From positions 117,194 to 181,193 of the forward strand of contig MTLY02000003.1 of assembly GCA_002011035.2 (NCBI GenBank): a stretch of 64,000 nt of DNA. Direction: 5' to 3'. Below are positions 17,075 to 26,153 of this stretch, piece by piece. The notes below the pieces were generated by a model. It was not told the origin of the DNA. It ran no database searches and saw only the letters and a program-made list of their open reading frames with translations. Every line of letters starts with the position of its first letter. Position 1 is the first letter of the stretch. The translations under genes and the position numbers were made by a program. This DNA is from Candidatus Hecatella orcuttiae. GTDB taxonomy: Archaea > Thermoproteota > Bathyarchaeia > Hecatellales > Hecatellaceae.

Positions 17075-17185
17075 CCCGTTTCATTCTCCGGATAAAATGA
17101 GAGGACAGCTCAGTCAAAGTTTGAGAAAGCCCAGTTAGTTAAAAAACCTTCCCTCTAAAAGAAATTGTAAGGTGCCCGCTTCAAT

Positions 17186-19372
17186 TTATTCGATGAAATC
17201 GCTGACCTTAGGCGGCTCAGGGGGCAGTCCTTTCCGTTTTCTGATGTTCCTGATAATCTGCCCTATGAGCGAAGATGGCACGTTTTCCCACCTGGAGAAT
17301 TCTGTTCCCCAGAAGGCTCTTCCCGCCGTGGAGCCCCTCATGGCTTCGGAGAGGTCGAAGGTTTCGGAGGCAGGGATCTCGCCCACCACGTACATCAAAT
17401 ATTCTTTCTGCTCCATGGATAGGATCCGCCCTCTTCTCCCAGCAATGATCTTCGTAACGTTTCCTACATGTTCGGAGGGAACCTTCACCGTGACTTTGAG
17501 AATGGGCTCGAGGAGCACGGGATCGGCGGAAAGGAAGCTGGCGTAGAGCGACCTCCGAGTGGCAGGCATGATCTGGGCTGGGCCTGTGTGAACAGGGTCC
17601 TCGTGGATTTGGGCGTCTTGAAGGCTGACTTTGACGCCTCGAACGATCTCATGGGCGATGGGGCCTTCCTCCATAGTCCAGTTGAAGGCTGAGATGATGG
17701 AGTCTTTAACCACATCCAGCCTTTGAATTCCCTTGGTCACATCGGTTAGGATGTTTCCGTGCTCATCCACTCTCCAAACGCCCTTAGCCTCATCGGGGTC
17801 CCAGCCTAGGTCCCGGAGGGTTTTAGCCATTCTATGTTTGTCGGTGTAGTCGGAGATTTCCCCCTTCTTTATCAGCTCTATGACCTCCGTTTGCAAGGGT
17901 TCCACTTGGACGAAGATCCTGTTATGCTTGTTGGGGGACTTACCCTCGTAAACCTGCCCTTTCTCCCTCACACTTTCCCTGTAGAGAATGATGGGCTGAG
18001 AGGTGATGATGTCCAAGCCGGCTTTCTGAATCCATGTGGTAGCAATTTCCAAATGAAGCTGCCCCATGCCTGAGATCAGATACTCACCGGTCTCCTCATT
18101 TATCTTGGTCACCAAGTTAGGGTCTTCGATGGAGAGTTTTCTCAGAAAATCCACCAGCCGAGGCAGATCTTTGCTGTGCTTAGGCTCCACAGCCACTGTT
18201 ACCACAGGCTCACTTATGTATTGAAGCCCCTCGAAGGGTACTACATCCTTAAACGTGGAGACAGTTTCCCCAGCCTTAGCCTTCTCCAACCCCAAAAGGG
18301 CGGGGATGTTTCCACAGGGAAGACTGCCCACCACCTCCCGGAATTGCCCCATGTAGATACAGACCTGCTGAATCCGGTAGTCAGATTTGGCCCCTACCAA
18401 GTGAACCACGTCGCCGGTGTTGAGGACTCCTGAGAAAAGCCTCCCAGTGGCCACGACCCCCGCTTGGGGGTCTACCACCACGTTGGTGACGCACATCACG
18501 GCTGGGCCGTCTCTGTCGCAGTTAATCATAGCCTGCCCTACTTCACTGTCAGGGTCGCCTTTCCAGATTTTAGGTATCCGGTACTTCTGCGCTACGTGGG
18601 GGAGGGGAACGTGGTTTATGAGCATGGGGAGCACAGCCTCGTGGAGGGGGGCTATCTTAACAAGTTCTCCAACCCTCTCCTGCTGATAATATTCTACAAT
18701 GTCTGAAAACTTGATGCCCCTCTCCTGCACCATCTGAAGGGTCAGCCCCCAACGGTCCTTAGCCGAGCCGAAAGCAATGTTCCCCGCTGCTAGATTCACC
18801 TTCCACCGGTCCTTATACTCAGGTTCAGCGTAGATTTCAATGAGATTGTTGAAGTCTCGAATAATTCTAGTAAGCTTCTCCTGCACCTGCGCAGGGGTAA
18901 GCCTTAACTCTTTAATGAGGCGGTCTATCTTGTTGATGAAGAGAATCGGCCTAACTCTTTCTTCCAGAGACTGTCTTGTTACCGTTTCGGTTTGAACCAT
19001 GACTTCCTCCACGGCGTCCACTACCACCATGCAGCCATCGATAGCCCTCAGCGACCTAGTCACTCTCCCCGTAAAGTCCACATGCCCCGGGGTGTCGATG
19101 AGGTTGATGACATATGGTCTGTCTCCAATTTCATAATAGAGGCTGATGTTAGCGGCTTTAATGGTCATCTGCCTCTTCTGTTCCTCTTCTAAGTAGTCAA
19201 GGGCTAAAGCCTGCCCAGCTACCGAGGGGGAAAGCAGACCGGCTGCGGAGAGGAGGGAGTCGGTGAGGGTGGTTTTCCCATGGTCCACGTGGGCGATGAT
19301 GCCGGCGTTCCTCACCTGTTCTAGGTTTTGGACTATCTTGGTGATTTCCCCTGTGGTCTTGAACTTAGGCAA
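17186..19372 (-). CDS. fusA: Translation elongation factor 2
   Basis: GTPase driving ribosomal translocation. The TTG at 19372 gives the usual archaeal N-terminus (LPKFKTTGEI, normally MPKFK or similar); a start at 19408 would add 12 residues. G-motifs: AHVDHGKTTL, DTPGHVDF and NKIDR. Switch I reads RQMTI instead of the common RGITI. In domain IV the diphthamide loop reads HEDPVHTGPAQ: the modified His is kept (residue 595 from TTG) but the usual Arg after it is Thr. The length of 728 residues is normal. It stands alone, with no S12/S7 genes around it. Confidence 0.95.
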   Translation of the reverse strand: MPKFKTTGEITKIVQNLEQVRNAGIIAHVDHGKTTLTDSLLSAAGLLSPSVAGQALALDYLEEEQKRQMTIKAANISLYYEIGDRPYVINLIDTPGHVDFTGRVTRSLRAIDGCMVVVDAVEEVMVQTETVTRQSLEERVRPILFINKIDRLIKELRLTPAQVQEKLTRIIRDFNNLIEIYAEPEYKDRWKVNLAAGNIAFGSAKDRWGLTLQMVQERGIKFSDIVEYYQQERVGELVKIAPLHEAVLPMLINHVPLPHVAQKYRIPKIWKGDPDSEVGQAMINCDRDGPAVMCVTNVVVDPQAGVVATGRLFSGVLNTGDVVHLVGAKSDYRIQQVCIYMGQFREVVGSLPCGNIPALLGLEKAKAGETVSTFKDVVPFEGLQYISEPVVTVAVEPKHSKDLPRLVDFLRKLSIEDPNLVTKINEETGEYLISGMGQLHLEIATTWIQKAGLDIITSQPIILYRESVREKGQVYEGKSPNKHNRIFVQVEPLQTEVIELIKKGEISDYTDKHRMAKTLRDLGWDPDEAKGVWRVDEHGNILTDVTKGIQRLDVVKDSIISAFNWTMEEGPIAHEIVRGVKVSLQDAQIHEDPVHTGPAQIMPATRRSLYASFLSADPVLLEPILKVTVKVPSEHVGNVTKIIAGRRGRILSMEQKEYLMYVVGEIPASETFDLSEAMRGSTAGRAFWGTEFSRWENVPSSLIGQIIRNIRKRKGLPPEPPKVSDFIE

Positions 19373-19468
19373 CTTCCAGTAACCTTCTGTCAGCGTTACG
19401 GCTATCACATAACGTCGAATTTTAAAAAGTTGTTGTTCGCTTTCCGGAAACCCCGTTTAAGCTTGCTT

Positions 19469-20068
19469 TCACTCGATAGTGGCATGCCTTGCCCTTAGGT
19501 CTTTCTCAGTCTTACCCAGTCTGCGCATCAACACCGTCACAAGGCTGTCTAAGAACACGGTGGAGGCTACTTCGAAAACCGTGCCCAAGGGGGCTAAGGG
19601 CTCATGAACTCCCAAGATCTGTCTTGAAAAGTAGTCGCGGTCCTTCGCCAGTTTCGTTCTTCCCCGAACGATCACGGTATGATCCGCTTGCTTCCCTAGC
19701 GGGGAGTTGCGGTGCGAGGTGATGGCCACTATCTTGGCTCCCACCTTCTTGGCTATTCTGGCCGCTGTAACTATCACCGTCGTTGTCCCTGAACCTGATA
19801 TGGCGAGGAGGATGTCGTCTCTCTCAACTGCAGGGGTTATGGTTTCGCCGACGACGTGAACGTTGAAATTCAGGTGCATAAGTCTCATGGCGAAGGCTCT
19901 CCCCACCAAGCCGCTTCGCCCAGCCCCTATGACCATGATCTTTTTATCGCTTCTTTTAGCTTCGATGAGAAGGTCGATAAGTTTGTTGACTTCCTCTAGA
20001 TCCAGTTTGCTTACAGTCAGCGAAATAGACCGGAGGATCTCATCTATTACGGTTTTAAGTTCCTCCAA
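19469..20068 (-). CDS. hxlB: 6-phospho-3-hexuloisomerase
   Basis: SIS-domain isomerase interconverting 3-hexulose-6-phosphate and fructose-6-phosphate in the ribulose monophosphate pathway. 199 residues; the SIS core is clear (VIGAGRSGLVGRAFAMRL, ISGSGTTTVIV, ITSHRNSPLGKQADHTV), with the family end APLGTVFEVASTVFLDSLV. In archaea without a pentose phosphate pathway it runs with hexulose-phosphate synthase to make ribulose-5-phosphate. Its partner is the Fae-Hps fusion about 33 kb away in this window, so the two are not in one operon. Confidence 0.9.
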   Translation of the reverse strand: MEELKTVIDEILRSISLTVSKLDLEEVNKLIDLLIEAKRSDKKIMVIGAGRSGLVGRAFAMRLMHLNFNVHVVGETITPAVERDDILLAISGSGTTTVIVTAARIAKKVGAKIVAITSHRNSPLGKQADHTVIVRGRTKLAKDRDYFSRQILGVHEPLAPLGTVFEVASTVFLDSLVTVLMRRLGKTEKDLRARHATIE

Positions 20069-20121
20069 CCCGCATCATCTTCAAGGAAGACTGTAGCCTT
20101 TGGGGAGATTAAGCTTATGAG

Positions 20122-20544
20122 TCACCGAACTACCAGCACAGGGCACGAAGCCCACCTTATCACCCTTTCAACCGTGCTACCTAAGAGGATTCTTTTGATC
20201 CCGGTGAGGCCTCGGGTTCCCATCACGATAAGGTCGACTTTCGCCTCGTCCGCCAAGTCCAGTATGGTCTCAGTGGGCACTCCTTCGCGGATAAATTCCT
20301 CCACCTCCACGTCCTCGGTTTGAGCCTTTTCAACGATCTTTTTAACGGCTTCGGAGCCTAAGGCTTTCAGGTGCTCTAAGGCTTTTTCCCTATCCTCAGG
20401 CTTAAAGCCGGCAAGCGCGTGGCTGTCCACCACGTGGAGTATGATGAGCTTGGAGCCGAAGATTCTGGCTAGGTTTATGCCGTGCTCCGCAGCCTTAAAG
20501 GAACCTTGAGAGCCGTCGGTTGGGATGAGGATGCTCCTGTACAT
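20122..20544 (-). CDS. Universal stress protein UspA family
   Basis: 140 residues with the Rossmann-like USP fold. N-terminal ILIPTDGSQGSFKAAEHGI and the ATP-binding motif MGTRGLTGIKRILLGSTVERV (G-x2-G-x9-G-S) are present, ending CPVLVVR. Probably an ATP-binding stress protein. The ATG at 20544 is preceded by an AGGAGG-rich stretch (AAAGGAGGCTGTAAGCC) on the minus strand. The partner process is unknown. Confidence 0.9.
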   Translation of the reverse strand: MYRSILIPTDGSQGSFKAAEHGINLARIFGSKLIILHVVDSHALAGFKPEDREKALEHLKALGSEAVKKIVEKAQTEDVEVEEFIREGVPTETILDLADEAKVDLIVMGTRGLTGIKRILLGSTVERVIRWASCPVLVVR

Positions 20545-20630
20545 GGCTTACAGCCTCCTTTTAGTGGTCGGGTTTTGAGTTTAAATTAGTTTCTATGTCT
20601 TCTAAAAAAGGAGGTTCAGAACCCGCCGGC

Positions 20631-21398
20631 TCAGCCGACGATTGTAGGGATCTTTACATAAATCCGCGTAAAAACGATGAAAAATAGGGCTAAAACCGCG
20701 AGTCCTAAGGCCGCTAGGTCGGTTCTCCTGAATTTTAAGCTATACAGGCTTGTCCTCTGTTTTTTCACCCCGTAGCCTCTAGACTCCATGGCTTCAGCCA
20801 GTTCCATGCTTCTTCTCAGAGAATTGGCAACCAAAGGAATTAGGATGGGCAAATAGTTTTTCGCTCTTCGAAGAAGGTTACGGCCTTCTAGCTCAAGGCC
20901 TCTGGAACGCTGCGCGTCGGCTATGGACCTAGCTTCAGCGGCCAAGACGGGAACAAACCTCATGGCCATGGTCAAGGCGAAACTCACGTCAAAAGGGATG
21001 CGGGCTTTCTGGACAGCTAGGCTGAAATCATCCGGAGCTGTGGTGAGGAAGAAGATGGAGAAGGAGGAAATCAGAATTAAGAACCTCAAAGCCATGGCTA
21101 TGGAGAAATCCAAAGGCCTGCCTGTTACGCCGACGACGGAAAAGAAAAAGTTTAAAGCAAAAATGACGGCGGCGAAGACGGAGGCTCCTTTCAAGACGGT
21201 TAGCCATTCCTTAGTTATCCTACCCACGACGGTTAGAGGCAGCATGGAAGCCAAAATCACCAGCAGGGGAAGAGTCTTACCTAAAACCAACGCTCCGACC
21301 ACGTTCACGCAGGCGAGGAAGAATTTCACCCTAGGGTCTAACCTGTGGAGGAGGGTGAAGCCTTTTTTGAACTTAAAGCTTTTATAATGTATCATCAA
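20631..21398 (-). CDS. ecfT: ECF transporter transmembrane component EcfT
   Basis: 255 residues with five to six hydrophobic segments and the two cytoplasmic Ala/Ser-Arg-Gly motifs that couple to the ATPases (ADAQRSRGLELEGR and ELAEAMESRGYGVKK). It overlaps the preceding ATPase gene by 4 bases, so translation is coupled. Together with the two ATPase genes it forms the complete energy-coupling module, but no substrate-binding S component lies next to it. This indicates a shared module serving S proteins encoded elsewhere. Confidence 0.9.
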   Translation of the reverse strand: MMIHYKSFKFKKGFTLLHRLDPRVKFFLACVNVVGALVLGKTLPLLVILASMLPLTVVGRITKEWLTVLKGASVFAAVIFALNFFFSVVGVTGRPLDFSIAMALRFLILISSFSIFFLTTAPDDFSLAVQKARIPFDVSFALTMAMRFVPVLAAEARSIADAQRSRGLELEGRNLLRRAKNYLPILIPLVANSLRRSMELAEAMESRGYGVKKQRTSLYSLKFRRTDLAALGLAVLALFFIVFTRIYVKIPTIVG

Positions 21399-22222
21399 CC
21401 TCGCTTAAGCCTCCGGAGGTTTTCCATCAGCAATTCGCTTGCTTCCTCCACCCCGAAAACAGCCTTGGGGAAACCCAAGCGCGAGAGAGGGTCGAAGACC
21501 TCGACCAGTTGGGGGAGGGTCAGTGCGCCTTTCTTAATCAGCTCCCTGTCGGTCAGAACCTCTTCCACCGGGCCTGAGGCGATAACCCTGCCTGCTGCCA
21601 TTAGTAGAATTTTGCAGCTGCATTCGGCCACAAATTCCACATCGTGGGTGACGACCACCACAGTTCTGCCCTCTCGGCTTATTTCTGACAAAAACTTTCT
21701 GAGGTTTGATTTCTGCTCGTAATCTTGGCCGATGGTAGGTTCGTCTATGATCAAATACTTCGGATCCCAAGCGAGGACGCTGGCTAGGGCGACTCTTTTC
21801 TTTTCCCCGCCGCTGAGAGTGAGAGGGGAAGCCTGCCTGTACTCTTCCAAGCTGAGAAGCCTCAGCACTTGGTCGGTTCTCTCCTCAATTTCCGCCCGGT
21901 TGAAGCCGAAGTTTTTCAAGGCGAAGGCTATTTCATCCTCCACGGTTTCGCTGAAAAGCTGGTGATCTGGGTTTTGGAAGACAAGGCCTACTTTTCTTGA
22001 AAGTTCCGCCACCGTCGCGCTTCCTGTATCCACGTCGTCGACCAAAACCCTTCCTTGGGTCGGCTTTAAGAGGCCGTTGAAATGTTTTATCAAGGTTGTT
22101 TTCCCAGCGCCGTTCTCCCCCATGACAGCTAGGAAATCCCCCTCCCTGACTTCAAGGGTGACATCCTTGAGCACTTCCACGCCCGGCAGATAGGAGAAAG
22201 AAACTTTCTCCAGCCGAATCAC
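21395..22222 (-). CDS. ECF transporter ATP-binding protein (second subunit)
   Basis: 275 residues, ABC ATPase with Walker A GENGAGKTTL, Q-loop FQNPDHQLF (a typical ECF ATPase form), signature LSGGEKKR and Walker B YLIIDEPTIGQD, then the H-loop VVTHDVEFV. Overlaps both neighbours by 4 bases. It pairs with the upstream ATPase as the heterodimer that powers EcfT. The C-terminal extension (LPQLVEVFDPLSRLG) is typical of these subunits. Confidence 0.9.
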   Translation of the reverse strand: MIRLEKVSFSYLPGVEVLKDVTLEVREGDFLAVMGENGAGKTTLIKHFNGLLKPTQGRVLVDDVDTGSATVAELSRKVGLVFQNPDHQLFSETVEDEIAFALKNFGFNRAEIEERTDQVLRLLSLEEYRQASPLTLSGGEKKRVALASVLAWDPKYLIIDEPTIGQDYEQKSNLRKFLSEISREGRTVVVVTHDVEFVAECSCKILLMAAGRVIASGPVEEVLTDRELIKKGALTLPQLVEVFDPLSRLGFPKAVFGVEEASELLMENLRRLKRG

Positions 22223-23058
22223 CGGTTCAACGCCTCCATGAGCTTGGCTGAAAACTCCTCAGGAGAGAGGGAAACAGGCGGAGGGATGAGGTTTTTTTCA
22301 GCCAGCAGCCTATGAAGCTCGGCAACCTTTGGAATTCCTATTCCCCTCAGCTTTTCAGCCGCTCCGCTTAGAATTTCTCGAGGGTCTCCGTCCGCTAAGA
22401 TGCCGCCCTTCTCCATAACCACCATCCGGCTGGCGTGTTTAAGGGCCATTTCTAGGCGGTGTTCCACCATCAGAACAGTGATGCCTAATTCTCGGTTGAG
22501 CTTGGCGACGGTTTCCATGATGCTCTTAGCTGAAGCAGGGTCGAGGAAGGAAGTAGGCTCGTCGAACACCATCACAGAGGGCCTCATCGCCAAAACGCAG
22601 GCTATAGCTGCCTTCTGCTGTTCCCCCCCTGAAAGCTCATGGGGAGCTGAATCTTTCAACTTCCCAATGCCCACAGCCTCCAAGGCCCAGTCAATCCTCC
22701 GACGAATTTCGGCGGGAGGAAGACCTAAATTTTCCAGCCCGAAGGCTACATCCCTCTCCACCGTAAGGGAGAAAAGCTGGTTTTCGGGATTCTGAAAAAC
22801 TAAACCCACATGCTGCGCCAGCTCCCGGGTGGGGTGGCTGAGAACGTCCAGCTGTGCCACCTGAATTTTTCCGCTGAGGTCTCCTCCGTAAAAGTGAGGT
22901 ATAAGCCCGTTGAGACATCGGCATAAAGTCGTCTTCCCGCAGCCTGAAGGCCCGGCTAAGACGACGAATTCCCCTTTCCGAATTTGCAGATTCACATCTT
23001 TAAGCGCCGGCTTCCCAGCTTCAGGATAGGTGTAGACCAGCTCTTCGATTTCTATCAT
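22219..23058 (-). CDS. ECF transporter ATP-binding protein (first subunit)
   Basis: 279 residues, first gene of the three-gene ECF module. Walker A GPSGCGKTTL, Q-loop FQNPENQLF, signature LSGGEQQKAA, Walker B VMVFDEPTSFLD and H-loop VEHRLEMAL are all intact. It ends with a 4-base overlap with the next ATPase gene. The substrate cannot be inferred because no S component is adjacent. Confidence 0.9.
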   Translation of the reverse strand: MIEIEELVYTYPEAGKPALKDVNLQIRKGEFVVLAGPSGCGKTTLCRCLNGLIPHFYGGDLSGKIQVAQLDVLSHPTRELAQHVGLVFQNPENQLFSLTVERDVAFGLENLGLPPAEIRRRIDWALEAVGIGKLKDSAPHELSGGEQQKAAIACVLAMRPSVMVFDEPTSFLDPASAKSIMETVAKLNRELGITVLMVEHRLEMALKHASRMVVMEKGGILADGDPREILSGAAEKLRGIGIPKVAELHRLLAEKNLIPPPVSLSPEEFSAKLMEALNR

Positions 23059-23115
23059 GACTGCAGCCGAACCTAGGTCTCCAGTGATCCATTAAAACGT
23101 AGCTACCATAAAATG

Positions 23116-24132
23116 TTAACCAACCTGGGCTTTGATGAGTTTAACCGCCTCAAAGAGAATCTGGTTTAGGTCTCCTTGGCAGTTGACACCGGCCGACGTG
23201 GGGTGTCCTCCCCCCGTCCCTGAGAAAACCTCCCCCACCATCATCGCCACATCCCTCCCCAAGTGTATGCCGGTTTCCTCGTAGAAGTCGGGAGTTGACC
23301 TGAGGCTAACTCTAACTTGGCCCTTTTTCTCTCCCCCAACCACCGCCACATGGCATCCTAACGTGAGAAGCCCTCGGGCTGCTGAAGCCTGATGAGAGTT
23401 CACATTGGAAACCGCCAGCAACCATTCGTTCAATTTGTGAATTTGAAGCCGCTCCGCCGCCTTTAACCTTGCAATTCTCTCCGACCGGGACATGGGTTTA
23501 TACATGGCTGCGAGAGCTTTTTCGACATGAATACCCTTACCCACCAGCTCCGCCAAAATTCGGAAAGTCTGGGCTGTAGCATAGCGGAAAGCCTTTGTTT
23601 CATAGGCTATTCCGAAGAAGAGCCCCAAGGCCTCCTTCTTGGAAAGACGGAGGCCAGCTTGGCGGCAGAGTCTGTAGACTATTTCGCATGCGGATTTGGC
23701 TTTTCCGTCGACCAGCATGAGAGAAGCCAGCTTCCTTGTGTTGGGATGAACGGTGTGGTGATCCACCAAAATTAGGGGTTTTCCGCTGCGCTCCACCTTC
23801 GCTCCCCATTCATCCAACTGCCCCATGGTGCTCGTATCCACGAGAACTAGAAGATCCGCTTCCTTCAACTTGGGAAAATCAACTAACTTAACTGGCACAT
23901 GTTTCATCAAAAGCTTGGACATGTCGCTGGGGCCTTGGACAGCGAAAATATCAGCGCGAAGTCCCGGCCTAAGCCTCCTTAAAAGCTTTGAAAAAACGAA
24001 GGAAGCAAACAAGGCATCAGGGTCAGCGTTATGGTGGCATAAGATGAGAGCTCTTTGAAAAAATTTTCTTCTTAAAAAGATCTTTAAAACCTTAAGCCGC
24101 AATACCTTTTGCTTAGCTAAGAAGGAAAACAT
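23116..24132 (-). CDS. DHH-family phosphoesterase
   Basis: 338 residues with DHH motifs CHHNADPDAL, LVDTST and DHHTVH, and the DHHA1 end GGGHPTSAG. This fits archaeal RecJ/NrnA-like phosphoesterases that cut short RNA or DNA or cyclic dinucleotides; sequence alone does not decide which. The N-terminal basic helix (RLKVLKIFLRRKFFQRA) may be part of the true protein or the start may be later. It lies 57 bases upstream of the ECF module on the same strand. Confidence 0.85.
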   Translation of the reverse strand: MFSFLAKQKVLRLKVLKIFLRRKFFQRALILCHHNADPDALFASFVFSKLLRRLRPGLRADIFAVQGPSDMSKLLMKHVPVKLVDFPKLKEADLLVLVDTSTMGQLDEWGAKVERSGKPLILVDHHTVHPNTRKLASLMLVDGKAKSACEIVYRLCRQAGLRLSKKEALGLFFGIAYETKAFRYATAQTFRILAELVGKGIHVEKALAAMYKPMSRSERIARLKAAERLQIHKLNEWLLAVSNVNSHQASAARGLLTLGCHVAVVGGEKKGQVRVSLRSTPDFYEETGIHLGRDVAMMVGEVFSGTGGGHPTSAGVNCQGDLNQILFEAVKLIKAQVG

Positions 24133-24192
24133 CTACCCTACCCTGAGGCTAAAGCTTGTTCTACAACGTAGCAGGCTTGTAGTTTCCTTGAG

Positions 24193-24561
24193 TCAACTGG
24201 GTGGAGCTGTTTTCAGCCTTGTTTGAAGCTGCTGTTGGACTTCTCTTAGTTTCTCCCGGGTTTTTTCTTCCTGTTTACCGAGGACGTTAGCCCGGACATT
24301 GAGAAGCTCCTTTTTCTCCGTGAGGTCTTTCGTGATCGACGACTTGTCTTTTTTGACAAGGATGGAGCCTATGGACTTGTAAACGGAGGCATCGTCAGAC
24401 ATGGACTGCAGCTCTTCCAAAGCTCGATTGGTGTCGGTGAGCTCCATCTCCACCTGCTGTTTTTGGGCGACGATAACCTGCAAAGTCTGCTGAAGCTGCT
24501 GCAGCCTTGCCAGTTGTTCTTGGAGGTTTGCGGGAAGCTCGGAAGTTTCTTCTCCCATCAA
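24193..24561 (-). CDS. pfdB: Prefoldin subunit beta
   Basis: About 122 residues (or 121 from the second Met): two coiled-coil helices joined by a short beta hairpin (DDASVYKSIGSILVKKDK), the standard prefoldin beta layout. It assembles with prefoldin alpha, encoded at 61300-61740 in this window, as the jellyfish-shaped chaperone that passes nascent proteins to the thermosome. It follows pcc1 and the Brix gene, a gene order conserved in many archaea. Confidence 0.93.
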   Translation of the reverse strand: MMGEETSELPANLQEQLARLQQLQQTLQVIVAQKQQVEMELTDTNRALEELQSMSDDASVYKSIGSILVKKDKSSITKDLTEKKELLNVRANVLGKQEEKTREKLREVQQQLQTRLKTAPPS

Positions 24562-24625
24562 CTACCACTTATCCCTTCATCCAACACTCTATGACAGTTA
24601 AATAAGATTTACTCTTTAATAACAT

Positions 24626-24928
24626 TTAGCAGCCGGCTTCTGTTAAACTGTTCTCCCTTAAACGTCTTGGAGTGGAAACCTCATCCAAGACGGCGATGAT
24701 GCTGTTCAGCTGCGAGAACCACCGGCAAAAAGAGTTCACAGCAGCTCTGAGAGAGGTTATCCCGGAGGCATGAAAATCCATCACAAGGAGCTTCCCCCTA
24801 ACTTTAACCTTCACCCTAGACCTAGCGCTTGGGGTTGTCCCTGTTTCAGGCTTCAACGCCTCATAGATCACCCTAGCTTTTCTTTCGCTGGGAAGACTGA
24901 CAGTTATGAGAACCCCGGCTTTACTCAA
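24626..24928 (-). CDS. pcc1: KEOPS complex subunit Pcc1
   Basis: 100 residues. The pattern SERKARVIYEALKPE, then RSRVKVKVRGKLLVMDFHA and SLRAAVNSFCRWFSQL, is characteristic of Pcc1/CTAG-type subunits, the dimerising part of KEOPS that makes the t6A tRNA modification. It overlaps the upstream Brix gene by 4 bases. The other KEOPS genes (kae1, bud32, cgi121) are not in the window. Confidence 0.88.
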   Translation of the reverse strand: MSKAGVLITVSLPSERKARVIYEALKPETGTTPSARSRVKVKVRGKLLVMDFHASGITSLRAAVNSFCRWFSQLNSIIAVLDEVSTPRRLRENSLTEAGC

Positions 24929-25551
24929 GCATCTTCTCTCCCATTTTCAAAATTGTTAACAGTATCGCCCCATTCGATCCCGCGCAGGGATATAAAGGGG
25001 CCGATCTCCTTGAATCCGTTGATGGATGAGTAAAAAGTAATCCCGCGTAGGAAAGTTTTCTCCTCCAACAGCTTCATGTAAGCCCAGTTATTTTTTAATC
25101 CTTCTCCAGGAGAGAGGGGGACCGCTCCGAAGATTTTACTTAACACGTGTGCAAGTTTCTGCCCTTCTGGGGTGGAAGCCTTGAAAACTCCCAATCTACT
25201 GATTCTCTTTCTAGACTTTCTCCACGTTATGTCGAATTCTCTTTGCAGCCGTACTCCTTTAATGTAGAGGACCGGTGGAATCTGAGTCAGCGTCCCCCCT
25301 TCGGTTTTGTAGAAATCTATTCTCCCAGGGCCTCCCGCCCATCTGCCTAGGATCATTACGTACTTCACACCCATCTCCTCAGCTGTTTCCGCCAATCCTG
25401 AAAGACTCATCTTACCCCTGTTCACTCTATATGAGCGAGGGGACACTGTGTGAAGGTCCCTCATCAGAGTTCTCATGGATCTGGTGGGTTCTCTTGAGCT
25501 GGTGATCAGCAGATGATAAGATGAACCCCTTACATATGTGAAGGTATCCAT
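24925..25551 (-). CDS. Brix domain ribosome-biogenesis protein
   Basis: 208 residues. ITSSREPTRSMRTLMRDL at the N-terminus and VKYVMILGRWAGGPGRIDFY match the Brix/Imp4-type fold found in archaeal rRNA-processing proteins, with a second half repeating the motif. It binds RNA and acts in ribosome assembly. Located just before pcc1 and prefoldin beta, the usual archaeal order. The normally adjacent L37Ae and RpoP genes are absent here. Confidence 0.8.
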   Translation of the reverse strand: MDTFTYVRGSSYHLLITSSREPTRSMRTLMRDLHTVSPRSYRVNRGKMSLSGLAETAEEMGVKYVMILGRWAGGPGRIDFYKTEGGTLTQIPPVLYIKGVRLQREFDITWRKSRKRISRLGVFKASTPEGQKLAHVLSKIFGAVPLSPGEGLKNNWAYMKLLEEKTFLRGITFYSSINGFKEIGPFISLRGIEWGDTVNNFENGREDA

Positions 25552-25597
25552 GTTCAGTCACTGAATGTCAACGCCGAAAACTTTTGGGAAGCCCCAG

Positions 25598-25888
25598 TCA
25601 AAACAGTTCTTTTTCTCGAAGTCTTTGCTGGAGCTTTCCCCTCACCTTGATCCCTTGCACAACTTCTTCAGGCTGAGTTTCAAAGCGAGAAGTGGTCCTT
25701 TTAAAAGTTAATCCGCAGAACCCGTTGGACAGAAGTTTGTTTCTAACACAGAGGGCGTATTTGCAGCTGGCTCCTTCACAGAGGTCGTCTGCAAATCTGC
25801 AGTAGACGTTGCCAGACCTGTACTGGATCGCTTTTTGGCCGCATTTGAACAGATCGCAGGTGGGGGAGCATTTTTTAGCTTCATTCAA
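25598..25888 (-). CDS. Cys-rich small protein of unknown function
   Basis: 96 residues with nine Cys in the first 60 (CSPTCDLFKCGQ, YCRFADDLC, CKYALC and a later FCG), enough for one or two metal sites, and a basic C-terminal half (KVRGKLQQRLREKELF). No family recognised. It is the first gene of the minus-strand group that continues with Brix, pcc1 and prefoldin beta, about 46 bases before the Brix gene. It sits where many archaea have L37Ae and RpoP, but it resembles neither. Confidence 0.6.
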   Translation of the reverse strand: MNEAKKCSPTCDLFKCGQKAIQYRSGNVYCRFADDLCEGASCKYALCVRNKLLSNGFCGLTFKRTTSRFETQPEEVVQGIKVRGKLQQRLREKELF

Positions 25889-26153
25889 ACCTAAAAACCT
25901 CCAACTGAAAACTCGGAAAGAACAATCGAAGCCTTCAGAGATCTGCTGAAAAATAGTTGGAAATCTTGATATTTTAACATTTTGGTCTTTCCCGGTTGAG
26001 GACGCCTCTTGGTTTGAAAGGAAGTTTTTAAACGGATGAAATAGTAGCTGGGAATGTCAGACTTTTAAAGACTTTTAATGATCGAGGATTTTGCAGAGCT
26101 ACGGAAAACTTATAAAGACTTTGGAAGAATCAGCCTAAACGTAAAAGCTTACT

